From Planctomycetota bacterium (lineage in GTDB: Bacteria; Planctomycetota; Phycisphaerae; WQYP01), in contig JAJXZA010000203.1 in NCBI GenBank assembly GCA_021780285.1, positions 1-6,630 of the forward strand: a stretch of DNA of 6,630 bases, read 5' to 3'. Shown here piece after piece: positions 1 to 6,609 of this stretch; position 1 is the first letter of the stretch, and each line of letters starts with the position of its first letter. The position numbers were made by a program, and so were the translations under genes. The notes below the pieces were generated by a model. It did not search any database and was not told the DNA's origin. It saw nothing but the letters and a program-made list of their open reading frames with translations.

Positions 1-1
1 C

Positions 2-796
2 GGCCCGCTTTTGGCCAGCGCCAACAAGCTATCGGGTGGGGCAGATCCGACAGTGACCGGCAACATTGGCGATATGTATTACCTGATGGGGCAGTATTCG
101 CTGGCGATTAAGTGGTATCGGGTGTCGCTGGCGGGGCAGCCGCACAATATGCATATTATTAAAAAGCTGGTGCACTGTTATGAACATACTGGCGACTGGG
201 CGAATGCCATAAAAGATATCAAGCAGGGATTGGCATTTGTCCCACGTTCGGCGGCATTGCATTTCATGCTGGCGGCAGACCTTGTGCATGCCGGAAACTT
301 TAAGGCCGCTGCGTTGGCGTATCGGCAAGGGTTGCGCTTTGAACCGCATAATACCAAGGCGCATTACGATCTGGCTATTACGCTCGAACGTCTTGGCGAC
401 TGGCAGGGGGCCTTGCGGCATTTTGCCCGAGCAGTGGCAATATCGCCGCAGTATGCGCTGGGCCACTACGCTTACGGCAGATGCCTGCTGGCGCATGGTC
501 GCGCGGCAGACGCCATCGGAGAATTGCAGGTGGCGACGCGCCTGGCGCGAAAGGCAATTACGGGCCTGCACTTTGGGGCGACAAATCATGCTCCGCTGGA
601 CAATTTGCTTGCCTGCCTGCAGACGCTTGCCAAGGCTTACCGCGCCGATGGCGAATTGCAGCGGGCGAAAGCCGCCCAAGATGAGGCCCATGCGCTGGAC
701 GTTAAGATAAAGCTTCTTGCGCGGCATGGGTTGGGGCAATCCGGCGGATCCGGGCTGTTGCCGGCCGCGCAAACTACTGCAGGGCAGGGGCACTAA
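2..796 (+). CDS. C-terminal part of a TPR-repeat protein (5' end outside window)
   Basis: The frame is open back to the left edge of the window, and the first possible start (TTG at 11) has no Shine-Dalgarno sequence before it, so I read this as the last 264 residues of a longer protein. It is built almost entirely of 34-residue TPR helical pairs. About five are visible, with typical G-(D/N)-(W/F/Y) turns and a P near each repeat end, for example around GDWANAI, GNFKAAA and GDWQGAL. A less regular sixth pair follows an insertion of roughly 20 residues. The end is a Gly/Gln/Ala-rich tail with no membrane segment. TPRs bind other proteins, and no catalytic motif is present here. The two genes downstream on the same strand end in similar TPR blocks behind a membrane glycosyltransferase core, so the missing N-terminus may be such a core. 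That is inference; a stand-alone TPR protein is equally compatible. Certain as a TPR protein, unknown in function. Confidence 0.85.
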   Translation, partial: GPLLASANKLSGGADPTVTGNIGDMYYLMGQYSLAIKWYRVSLAGQPHNMHIIKKLVHCYEHTGDWANAIKDIKQGLAFVPRSAALHFMLAADLVHAGNFKAAALAYRQGLRFEPHNTKAHYDLAITLERLGDWQGALRHFARAVAISPQYALGHYAYGRCLLAHGRAADAIGELQVATRLARKAITGLHFGATNHAPLDNLLACLQTLAKAYRADGELQRAKAAQDEAHALDVKIKLLARHGLGQSGGSGLLPAAQTTAGQGH

Positions 797-811
797 GGAC
801 CACAGGAGGTT

Positions 812-841
812 CCAAGCCGCGCCGTTAATGGCTGTGCTTGG
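812..841 (+). other. Interrupted hairpin downstream of the first TPR gene
   Basis: CCAAGC (812-817) pairs with GCTTGG (836-841). Inside it, GCC (821-823) pairs with GGC (830-832), leaving a 3x3 internal loop and a GTTAAT apical loop. It begins 16 bp after the stop codon of the upstream gene. No T-run follows, so it does not look like a classical intrinsic terminator; it could be an mRNA 3'-end structure or chance. Confidence 0.3.
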
Positions 842-866
842 CGCTAAGTAGCAAAGCGATTAAAAC
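838..866 (+). promoter_or_regulatory. Possible sigma-70-type promoter before the 883-residue gene
   Basis: TTGGCG (838-843) and TAAAAC (861-866) are separated by 17 bp, and each matches the consensus at 4 of 6 positions. It lies in the 157 bp gap before the gene starting at 954, which is long enough to hold a separate promoter. The -35 overlaps the hairpin at 812-841. Such matches arise easily by chance. Confidence 0.2.
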
Positions 867-914
867 GCCATCGTCGCTGCAAGTGGGCTAAATGCCGGGG
901 CTTAACGCCAGTGT

Positions 915-946
915 GCCGCATGCGTGTCAGCGGCTTGAGATAAGGA
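915..946 (+). promoter_or_regulatory. Ribosome binding site of the 883-residue gene, with a hairpin just upstream
   Basis: AAGGA at 942-946 sits 7 nt before the ATG at 954 and fixes the start. GCCGC (915-919) can pair with GCGGC (930-934) around a 10-nt loop, ending 7 nt before the Shine-Dalgarno sequence. The hairpin leaves the site exposed. A regulatory role for it is not supported by anything beyond its position. Confidence 0.6.
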
Positions 947-953
947 AAATTAT

Positions 954-3605
954 ATGCCTGACGCTTTAAGTTCCAGTGGTTCGGCCGGACAGGTGCCGTC
1001 TGGCGGAGGTCCGGCTGACGGCACCTTTGCGCCCGTGCGGTTGAAGCGCATCGTGCCTTGGCGGCAGATGGGCATGGGTCTTATTCTGTCTCTGGCCATG
1101 CTTTTGGTGTGCGCCCGGGCCTTAGACGGCTACTTCATGTGGAAGGATTGGTCGCGGCTGCTTAACAATCCGTTGGTGCTCAACGAGGGTGGCATGTTAG
1201 ATGCCTGGACTTCGCCCTATCAACACAGCTTTGCGCCGTTGGCCACGAGTGTTTCGTGGTTGGAATATCATGGATTTTTAGCGGCTCAACGCGCACTAAA
1301 CAAGCCCGGCGCCAAGGTGCTTTTGTCGCCGGTGCCTTTTCATGTGGTAAATCTGCTGCTGGGCATGGCGGCTGCCATTCTTTTCTGGCTAATTCTGCGG
1401 CGATTAACCGTGCCCGGGGCATTCGCTGCGGCGCTGATATTTGCGGTTCATCCCATCACCGTCGAAACGGTGCTTTATCTTTCAGCTTTACCCATTTTAC
1501 TGGCCGGCGTTTTGATGCTGGCTGCCCTGCTGATTTTTGTGTACTGGCTGGACGATGCGCGTTCCGGGCGTTACCTGGCCATGCTTGGTTTTACCGTGGC
1601 AGCGCTGTTGTGCAGTCCGGTGGTCGCGGCTGCCGGCCCGCTTTTAATGCTGTTGATGGTGGGGTGGCGGCGGGGGCAAGGCTCGGGCAGTCGAATGGTC
1701 GCCTTGGCGTCATTGGTGCTCGTTGCCTTGGGGGCGGTGGCCGCGCAGGTGTGGATGTCGCTTGCGGCTACACATTGGCTTGTGATGCCTTGGAATGTGC
1801 GGCTGGCGCATGCCGGGGGCGCATTTTGGTTTTACCTCTTTAAACTCGTATTGCCGGTTAATGTGATTCCAATGTATTCGGCATGGCCGCAGAGCGTTAC
1901 GGCGCGGGAATATTTGCCTTTGGCTGGCGTGCTGGTATTACTGTTGGTGCTGTGGCGTCTTGGCGCCCGGCGGGGTGGGGTTTGGCGTGGAGCATTTTTT
2001 GGCGCAGCAGCCTATGCGATCGCGCTGTTGCCGGTGTCTGGGCTTGTGAAGTTGCCGGCGTTTATGGTGTCTCCGGTGGCCAATCGGTTGGCGTATGTGG
2101 CGATCATGCCGGCCATTGCGGTGATCTGCGGGCTTTTTGGCCGATGGCGCTTGCGGGCGCAGGTTGGCGGCCGCGTGGCGGTAGAGTTGGCGGCTTTGGC
2201 TATTGTATTGGCCCTGGGTTTAGCCAGCTTTACCAATGCGGGTTATTACCGCTCTCCGATTAAGCTATGGAAACACGTTTTAAAGGTAAACCCTGACGCC
2301 TGGGCCGCTCACGACAACCTGGCGGAGCAATATTTTCTACTGGAGGGACAGATCAACCTCGCCCGGCAGGAACTCCAGCAGGCGATACGCATAAACCCTG
2401 ATGATGCCTATGCGCGGCTGCACCTGGCTTTATGGGATGAGCAGGTCGGCGCCAACGCCGATGCACTGGCGCAAATTCAGACGATGCTGGCTAAACATCC
2501 TCACAATGCCCAGGCTCTTGCGGAGCTGGCGGATTACGAGTTTACCCGTCACGATTATGTGCATGCGGCCAAACATGCTCTGGCGGCGGTTCAGATAGAC
2601 CCGACATCTGAATTGGGCAATCGAACGCTTGCCAATGTGCTGCGTTTCAGGCACGATCTCAAGGACGCCATTCAATATCTAAAAATGGCGGTTCGCTGGC
2701 ATCCCAATGATGTTGCATTGCGTACAACACTGATTGAATGGCTTTTGGAGAACAACAACAAGCAGCAAGCACTTACCCAAGCCCAATTGCTGGCGGGTGA
2801 ATTTCCGGATGACGCCGGAAAGCAGCGCATGCTTATTGGGCTGGAACTGGCGCTGGGCGACATCAGTGCGGCCGATCGCACGTATCATCGCCTGGCAGCG
2901 CAGCATCCAAACGACGCTTTGCTGCAGTATCAGTACGCCAACGCGCTAGACAACCAGAACTTTTTCACCAGGGCTATTAAGCATTATCGTGCGGCCGTGC
3001 GGTTGGAGCCGCAGCAGCTGGATTTTCGTTTCAATCTGGCGACGGCCCTGCTCGACCACGGGGAAACGGCCGCTGGTCAGGCGGAGTTAAACAAAGTGTT
3101 TGCGATGGCGCCGCACGATCCTCAATGGCGTGTACGCTATGCGTTGTACTTTTTGGATCACCACAATGTTGCTGCGGCCCTGCAGCAGTATAAATTGGCA
3201 GTTGGTCTGCAGCCGCGCAATCCTGCGGTGCGTTTCGCCTGGGCTATAGCGCTTCTCAACGCCGGCGACGAGACAGCCGGCGACGCCCAGATGCAGAAAG
3301 TGTTTTCCATGGACCCCCAGCAGGTCATGTGGCGTGTGCGGTATGTTATATACCTTGAATCGCACCATGATTTGAAAGGAGCGGTAGCGCAACTGCGCAA
3401 AATTACACAACTATTTCCCACGCAGGCTGCTGCTTGGAACAGCCTGGCGATGGACCTCTGGCAACTCGGTGATTTCTCCGAAGCGCGGCAGGCCCGTGCC
3501 CGGGCGGTTAAGCTCAATCCGGCTTTCGTTCACCTGCCGTTTCCGCCGGTAACGACGAACGCAGCGGCTCCTTTGAATTCGGCAGCCCCTCTGCCCAACC
3601 AATAA
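954..3605 (+). CDS. TMTC-like GT-C membrane protein with long TPR tail, active-site residues degenerate
   Basis: This 883-residue protein has a cytoplasmic Ser/Gly/Pro-rich leader (about 1-40), a multi-pass membrane region (about 40-425) and roughly 12 TPRs (about 434-855), then a Pro/Ala-rich tail. The membrane half follows the plan of TMTC/PMT-like GT-C glycosyltransferases, which use polyprenyl-phosphate sugars to modify proteins outside the cytoplasm. Family landmarks are FAPL at 93-96, FHVVNLLL at 129-136, a PGAFAAALIFAVHP block at 154-167 followed by VE, and FWFYLFKL at 291-298. Key positions diverge. The usual first-loop W-D-D reads W63-K64-D65, the E-(L/R)-KNLLS region reads A-L-P-I-L-L-A (178-184), and the usual V-A-D-H/R-Y reads V-A-N-R-L (375-379). 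It may therefore be inactive or altered as an enzyme and act mainly through its TPRs. Residues 690-825 are a tandem duplication. ATG 954 is preceded by AAGGA. It is probably co-transcribed with the gene 41 bp downstream. Family assignment is firm; function is inferred. Confidence 0.85.
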   Translation: MPDALSSSGSAGQVPSGGGPADGTFAPVRLKRIVPWRQMGMGLILSLAMLLVCARALDGYFMWKDWSRLLNNPLVLNEGGMLDAWTSPYQHSFAPLATSVSWLEYHGFLAAQRALNKPGAKVLLSPVPFHVVNLLLGMAAAILFWLILRRLTVPGAFAAALIFAVHPITVETVLYLSALPILLAGVLMLAALLIFVYWLDDARSGRYLAMLGFTVAALLCSPVVAAAGPLLMLLMVGWRRGQGSGSRMVALASLVLVALGAVAAQVWMSLAATHWLVMPWNVRLAHAGGAFWFYLFKLVLPVNVIPMYSAWPQSVTAREYLPLAGVLVLLLVLWRLGARRGGVWRGAFFGAAAYAIALLPVSGLVKLPAFMVSPVANRLAYVAIMPAIAVICGLFGRWRLRAQVGGRVAVELAALAIVLALGLASFTNAGYYRSPIKLWKHVLKVNPDAWAAHDNLAEQYFLLEGQINLARQELQQAIRINPDDAYARLHLALWDEQVGANADALAQIQTMLAKHPHNAQALAELADYEFTRHDYVHAAKHALAAVQIDPTSELGNRTLANVLRFRHDLKDAIQYLKMAVRWHPNDVALRTTLIEWLLENNNKQQALTQAQLLAGEFPDDAGKQRMLIGLELALGDISAADRTYHRLAAQHPNDALLQYQYANALDNQNFFTRAIKHYRAAVRLEPQQLDFRFNLATALLDHGETAAGQAELNKVFAMAPHDPQWRVRYALYFLDHHNVAAALQQYKLAVGLQPRNPAVRFAWAIALLNAGDETAGDAQMQKVFSMDPQQVMWRVRYVIYLESHHDLKGAVAQLRKITQLFPTQAAAWNSLAMDLWQLGDFSEARQARARAVKLNPAFVHLPFPPVTTNAAAPLNSAAPLPNQ
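3021..3428 (+). repeat. Tandem duplication of a 68-residue (two-TPR) unit inside the 883-residue protein
   Basis: Residues 690-757 (3021-3224) and 758-825 (3225-3428) align without gaps at an offset of exactly 204 bp, or two 34-residue TPRs. By hand I count 27 identical residues of 68. The best-kept core is K-V-F-x-M-x-P-x(4)-W-R-V-R-Y followed by H-H (714-737 and 782-805). That is far more similar than neighbouring TPRs are to each other, so the unit was copied as a pair after the array was established. The DNA has diverged well beyond a fresh duplication. Confidence 0.75.
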
Positions 3606-3635
3606 ACCGCCGCTAAGATTGGTGCGGTTGAAATA

Positions 3636-3640
3636 CAGGA
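3636..3640 (+). promoter_or_regulatory. Ribosome binding site that decides the start of the 614-residue gene
   Basis: CAGGA at 3636-3640 lies 6 nt before ATG 3647. The in-frame TTG at 3641 directly abuts this site and would leave no spacing, so ATG 3647 is the start I use. No convincing promoter is visible in the 41 bp gap (3606-3646), which supports co-transcription with the preceding gene. Confidence 0.6.
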
Positions 3641-3646
3641 TTGATT

Positions 3647-5491
3647 ATGAGCGTAGCAAGCGAGTTCAATAAGGAATCGGTCGGCCCGGTTGAGCCGTCT
3701 TCGGCCGGAGGCCAGGCGCTAACCGGGCTGGATTTTTCCGGTCGCTGGGCTGTGCCGTTGGGCGCCGCGGCGCTGGCTCTGCTTTGCCTGGTGACTTACT
3801 ACCCACTGCAGAAGGGGGCGTTCATTTGGGACGATCGGCAGTGGTTGTTGGTTAACAGTTTTGTGCACCATTGGAAGGGTTTGAAGTTCATCTGGTTTAA
3901 GCTCTCGGCAAGCCCGCAGTACTATCCGATGGTGTTCAGCGTATTCGATGTCGAATGGCATCTGTGGGGTGCCAGCGCCCTGGGTTATCATCTGGTCAAC
4001 GTGCTGTTGCAGGTGGGCAATGCCCTGTTGCTTTGGTGGGTGCTGCGTAAACTTCGCATACCCGGTGCGTGGCTGGCCGCAGCGCTTTTTGCCATTCACC
4101 CGGTTCAGGTTGAGACTGTGGGCTGGGTGGCGGAACTGAAGAATTTGCTAAGTGCCTTTTTTATGTTCTGGGCGGCGGGGTGCTTTCTTAATGCGTGGCC
4201 TATGCCGGAGTCGCCAACCGCCTCGCAGGGCGCGGTAGAGGGCCAGCCTGCCATGCGATGGGGCTGGTATTTGCTGGCAACGGGGCTTTATACGCTGGGG
4301 CTTTTGAGTAAAACATTGGCCTGTACTCTGCCGGTGATTCTGCTGGTGCTCTTATGGTATCGCAGCGCCCGCATTCGCGTGCGACAAGTCTGGAGTTTGG
4401 CACCGTGGCTGCTCATGGGAGTGGCGGCCGGGTTGGTGACCATTCACATAGAACACAGCAACTCGGTGGGCACCAACGGTTCGCATTGGGCGTTTTCGAT
4501 AGGGCAGCGTTTTATTATTGCCGGGCGGGCCTTCTGGTTTTATATAAGTAAGCTTTTCTGGCCTAATCCATTGCTGGAAATATATCCGCGGTGGAATGTA
4601 AATCAGATGGGGGGGTGGCAGTGGATTTTTCCGGCGGCGGCGGTCGGACTGGTTGCCGCACTCTGGCTGCTGCGCCGCCGCATTGGCCGCGGTCCCTTTG
4701 CTGCGATTCTTGTTTTTGGTTTAAGCATCGGCCCGGTGTTGGGCTTTATTAATTTTTACACGCAGCTTTTTACTTTTGTTGCGGATCATTATCAGTACAT
4801 TGCCTGTATTGGCGTGCTTGTGCTGGCAGCTGCCGGCCTGCGGTTGGTAACCAATCGAGCCGGCAAATGGTCGCAGAAGGCATATTGGTTGATGAGTATT
4901 ATTATTTTGGCCTCGCTGAGCTTGCAGTCGTGGGGGCAGAGCGTGCTCTATGAGTCGCCGGCGTATCTGTGGGGTTATGTATACCGATACAATCCGAATA
5001 ACTTCATGACGCTTACATCTTATGGGGCTTCGTTGATTTCGCTGGGCGTGCAGACGCATCACCCGTCGGTTATTCGCCGGGGCATGCGCTATCTGGATGC
5101 GTCAGAAAAGATCTGGCCGAACTACTCCACCACCGATGTAAACCTTGGCCAGGGGTACTACTATCTGGGTGAGTATAGGCAGGCCATGCACAAGTTCATG
5201 GAGTTTTTGATTTACGCACCGGAATCGCGACTGGTGCGCTGGCAATTCGCCGATTCGCTGGCCCATGTGCATCGCTACGCCGCCGCGCTGGCGGTGTATA
5301 AAGAAATTGCCAAGGACCAACCCAAGGATGCCCTGGCGCAGTGGCGGATGGCTGAGATTTATCTGGTATTGGGCGATAAGGCCGATGCCCGCAAGCACTG
5401 GCTCAAAGCGATGGCGCTACAACCGCTTTGGAAGAATCAGAAGCTGACGATACCGAAATGGCTGGCCCCCAAGGCTCATTTGCCGCAGTAA
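3647..5491 (+). CDS. TMTC-like GT-C glycosyltransferase with short TPR tail (putative protein O-glycosyltransferase)
   Basis: This 614-residue inner-membrane protein consists of a Ser/Gly/Pro-rich cytoplasmic leader (about 1-34), a multi-pass membrane core (about 35-430) and three or so TPR-like pairs (about 497-595). The core carries the hallmarks of bacterial TMTC/PMT-like GT-C enzymes. The first-loop acidic motif is W61-D62-D63. Others are YHLVNVLL (114-121), HPVQVE (151-156) leading to E163-L-K-N-L-L-S169, FWFYISKL (296-303) followed by W-P, and V378-A-D-H-Y-Q-Y-I-A386 after a P-V-L-G-F segment. In this fold the first-loop acidic pair is the expected catalytic site, and the donor is expected to be a polyprenyl-phosphate-linked sugar. 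Sugar and acceptor cannot be told from sequence. The TPR part would lie on the non-cytoplasmic side if topology follows the animal TMTC proteins. It lies 41 bp after a paralogue with degenerate motifs, and its 3' end overlaps accD by 16 bp on the opposite strand. Family assignment is firm; the reaction is inferred. Confidence 0.88.
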   Translation: MSVASEFNKESVGPVEPSSAGGQALTGLDFSGRWAVPLGAAALALLCLVTYYPLQKGAFIWDDRQWLLVNSFVHHWKGLKFIWFKLSASPQYYPMVFSVFDVEWHLWGASALGYHLVNVLLQVGNALLLWWVLRKLRIPGAWLAAALFAIHPVQVETVGWVAELKNLLSAFFMFWAAGCFLNAWPMPESPTASQGAVEGQPAMRWGWYLLATGLYTLGLLSKTLACTLPVILLVLLWYRSARIRVRQVWSLAPWLLMGVAAGLVTIHIEHSNSVGTNGSHWAFSIGQRFIIAGRAFWFYISKLFWPNPLLEIYPRWNVNQMGGWQWIFPAAAVGLVAALWLLRRRIGRGPFAAILVFGLSIGPVLGFINFYTQLFTFVADHYQYIACIGVLVLAAAGLRLVTNRAGKWSQKAYWLMSIIILASLSLQSWGQSVLYESPAYLWGYVYRYNPNNFMTLTSYGASLISLGVQTHHPSVIRRGMRYLDASEKIWPNYSTTDVNLGQGYYYLGEYRQAMHKFMEFLIYAPESRLVRWQFADSLAHVHRYAAALAVYKEIAKDQPKDALAQWRMAEIYLVLGDKADARKHWLKAMALQPLWKNQKLTIPKWLAPKAHLPQ

Positions 5492-6339
5492 TCTATGGTG
5501 CGGGCAATTTGCGACCGCAACTCATGTCGCGGCACGATGCGGTCTACAAACCCTTTTTGCAGCAGGAACTCGGCCCGCTGGAAGCCTTCAGGCAACTCCA
5601 TGCGAATGGTGTTGGCAATAGTGCGCGGTCCAGCAAAGCCAATCATGGCCTTGGGTTCGGCAAAGATGACATCGCCAAGCATGGCAAAGCTTGCGGTGGT
5701 GCCGCCGGTGGTTGGATCGGTCAGCACCGAAACAAACAGCCCGCCAGCCGCATGAAAGCGTGCCAATGCGGCGGAAGTTTTGGCCATTTGCATAAGGCTG
5801 ACGGTGCTTTCCTGCATGCGAGCACCGCCCGAGCAGCATACGATAACGAGAGGCAATTTCTCGGCGAGGGCTGTTTCAATGGATCGCGTGATTTTTTCGC
5901 CGACTACAGCGCCCATAGAACCGGCCAAAAAGTCAAAGTCCATAACCGCCAGCATCAGCGGCCGACCTTTGATAAACGCTTTGCCGCTTACCAAAGCGTC
6001 ACAAGAGCCGGTGGTTTGGCGGATAGCGGCAAGTTGCTGCTTATACGCCTTCTTGGCGGAAAAGCTGATAGGATCGCGTGATACGAGCCTGGCGTCCGTT
6101 TCTTCAAACGAACCTTCATCGGTCAGTATTTTAATTCGCTGCCGCGCCGATAGCCTGAAATGATGGTCGCAGCCGGGGCAGGTATGCAGATTTTCTTCCA
6201 TATCTTTACGGAAGATCATCTCGTTGCACCCCGCGCACTTGAGCCACAACCCCTCCGGTACGTCCACATGTTTGCGGGTTTGGACAAAGTTGCCTTGCAG
6301 GCCACCCGTCGCCACCGTGGGAGAAGTGATTTCGGCCAT
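5476..6339 (-). CDS. accD: Acetyl-CoA carboxylase, carboxyltransferase subunit beta
   Basis: AccD pairs with AccA to form the carboxyltransferase of acetyl-CoA carboxylase, moving the carboxyl group from biotin on AccB to acetyl-CoA to give malonyl-CoA for fatty-acid synthesis in the cytoplasm. The 287-residue protein is close to the usual length. An N-terminal zinc finger has C35-x2-C38 and C54-x2-C57 and is followed by the conserved F-R-L-S-A-R-x-R region. The crotonase-like carboxyltransferase domain shows FLAGSMGAVVGEK (137-149), SGGARMQES (170-178), SLMQMAKTSAAL (181-192), VLTDPTTGG (205-213), FAMLGD (218-223), AEPKAMIGFAGPR (227-239) and LPEGFQRAEFLL (249-260). I place the start at ATG 6339 because AAGGA lies 7 nt upstream and the next residues lead straight into the conserved domain. 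An in-frame ATG at 6486 would add 49 residues with no family similarity. No other acc gene is visible. It converges on the plus-strand glycosyltransferase gene, with a 16 bp overlap of the 3' ends. Confidence 0.97.
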   Translation of the reverse strand: MAEITSPTVATGGLQGNFVQTRKHVDVPEGLWLKCAGCNEMIFRKDMEENLHTCPGCDHHFRLSARQRIKILTDEGSFEETDARLVSRDPISFSAKKAYKQQLAAIRQTTGSCDALVSGKAFIKGRPLMLAVMDFDFLAGSMGAVVGEKITRSIETALAEKLPLVIVCCSGGARMQESTVSLMQMAKTSAALARFHAAGGLFVSVLTDPTTGGTTASFAMLGDVIFAEPKAMIGFAGPRTIANTIRMELPEGFQRAEFLLQKGFVDRIVPRHELRSQIARTIDYCGK

Positions 6340-6346
6340 AAGTCCA

Positions 6347-6351
6347 TCCTT
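6347..6351 (-). promoter_or_regulatory. accD ribosome binding site
   Basis: Read on the minus strand this is AAGGA, followed by 7 nt and ATG at 6339. It is the main argument for the 287-residue start over the longer open frame. Confidence 0.7.
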
Positions 6352-6383
6352 GCGTAAATGTTCGCAGCACTGAGCCAAACATA

Positions 6384-6441
6384 CCGGGCCTAATGGCCCA
6401 ATATCCCGGCCAGACACCCCGAAAGCCGCGCTACCTGCGGC
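6384..6441 (-). other. accD leader with two small hairpins
   Basis: In plus-strand coordinates, GCCGC (6425-6429) pairs with GCGGC (6437-6441), and GGGCC (6386-6390) pairs with GGCCC (6395-6399) around a 4-nt loop. CCGGG (6384-6388) could instead pair with CCCGG (6405-6409), which excludes the second hairpin. No known riboswitch or T-box pattern is recognisable. The structures may be chance in GC-rich DNA. Confidence 0.25.
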
Positions 6442-6457
6442 GGCTGCCATGTGCATT

Positions 6458-6486
6458 ACGATAGCAAACAGATAAGGAAAAGGCAA
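6458..6486 (-). promoter_or_regulatory. Candidate accD promoter
   Basis: On the minus strand TTGCCT (6486-6481) and TATCGT (6463-6458) are spaced by 17 bp, each matching the sigma-70 consensus at 4 of 6 positions. Transcription would start near 6450 and give a leader of about 110 nt. It is the best candidate I find by eye in this interval. Confidence 0.3.
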
Positions 6487-6520
6487 GGCCGCAAAACGTC
6501 CGATATTAACTATGTTGGTT

Positions 6521-6548
6521 TTGAGGGTGGCCGATGGTTTTGTATATT
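6521..6548 (+). promoter_or_regulatory. Candidate promoter for the gene starting at 6625
   Basis: TTGAGG (6521-6526) and TATATT (6543-6548) are 16 bp apart, matching the sigma-70 consensus at 4 and 5 of 6 positions. Transcription would begin near 6555, about 70 nt before the ATG. It is divergent from the accD promoter candidate, with only 34 bp between their -35 elements. Confidence 0.4.
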
Positions 6549-6561
6549 GGCTAAAGAGGCG

Positions 6562-6575
6562 GCCGCTTGGGCGGC
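6562..6575 (+). other. Small GC hairpin in the leader of the gene at 6625
   Basis: GCCGC (6562-6566) pairs perfectly with GCGGC (6571-6575) around a TTGG loop. It would lie at the very 5' end of a transcript from the promoter candidate at 6521-6548. No T-run follows, so it is not a terminator. It may stabilise the 5' end or mean nothing. Confidence 0.25.
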
Positions 6576-6609
6576 GCTGATAACTGCTAAATTAATAGCT
6601 TACAGGTGT

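Noticed and set aside
29..793. Long minus-strand open frame (254 codons) opposite the first TPR gene
   Set aside because: It mirrors a convincing TPR coding frame, has no family-like motifs, and its composition (many Arg, Gln, Cys, His) is typical of an antisense shadow.
1256..1843. Plus-strand open frame in another frame within the membrane-protein gene
   Set aside because: It lies wholly inside the well-supported 883-residue gene and its Gly/Arg/Cys-rich translation resembles no protein family.
3605..3629. Hairpin AACCGC/GCGGTT between the two membrane-protein genes as a terminator
   Set aside because: The stem is only 6 bp with a 13-nt loop and no T-run follows, so it is unlikely to end transcription between these closely spaced genes.
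3641..3646. TTG at 3641 as start of the 614-residue protein
   Set aside because: It directly abuts the CAGGA site with no spacing; ATG 3647 is correctly spaced and adds no unexplained residues.
5428..6081. Plus-strand open frame of 217 codons opposite accD
   Set aside because: accD is unmistakable on the other strand. This frame shows no recognisable domain and begins inside the end of the glycosyltransferase gene.
6340..6486. A 49-residue N-terminal extension of AccD
   Set aside because: The frame is open, but the residues do not resemble the family, whereas ATG 6339 has a well-spaced AAGGA and gives the standard length.
6559..6566. GCGGCCGC palindrome as a possible operator
   Set aside because: An 8 bp all-GC palindrome is expected occasionally in this base composition, and no second half-site or repeat copy is nearby.
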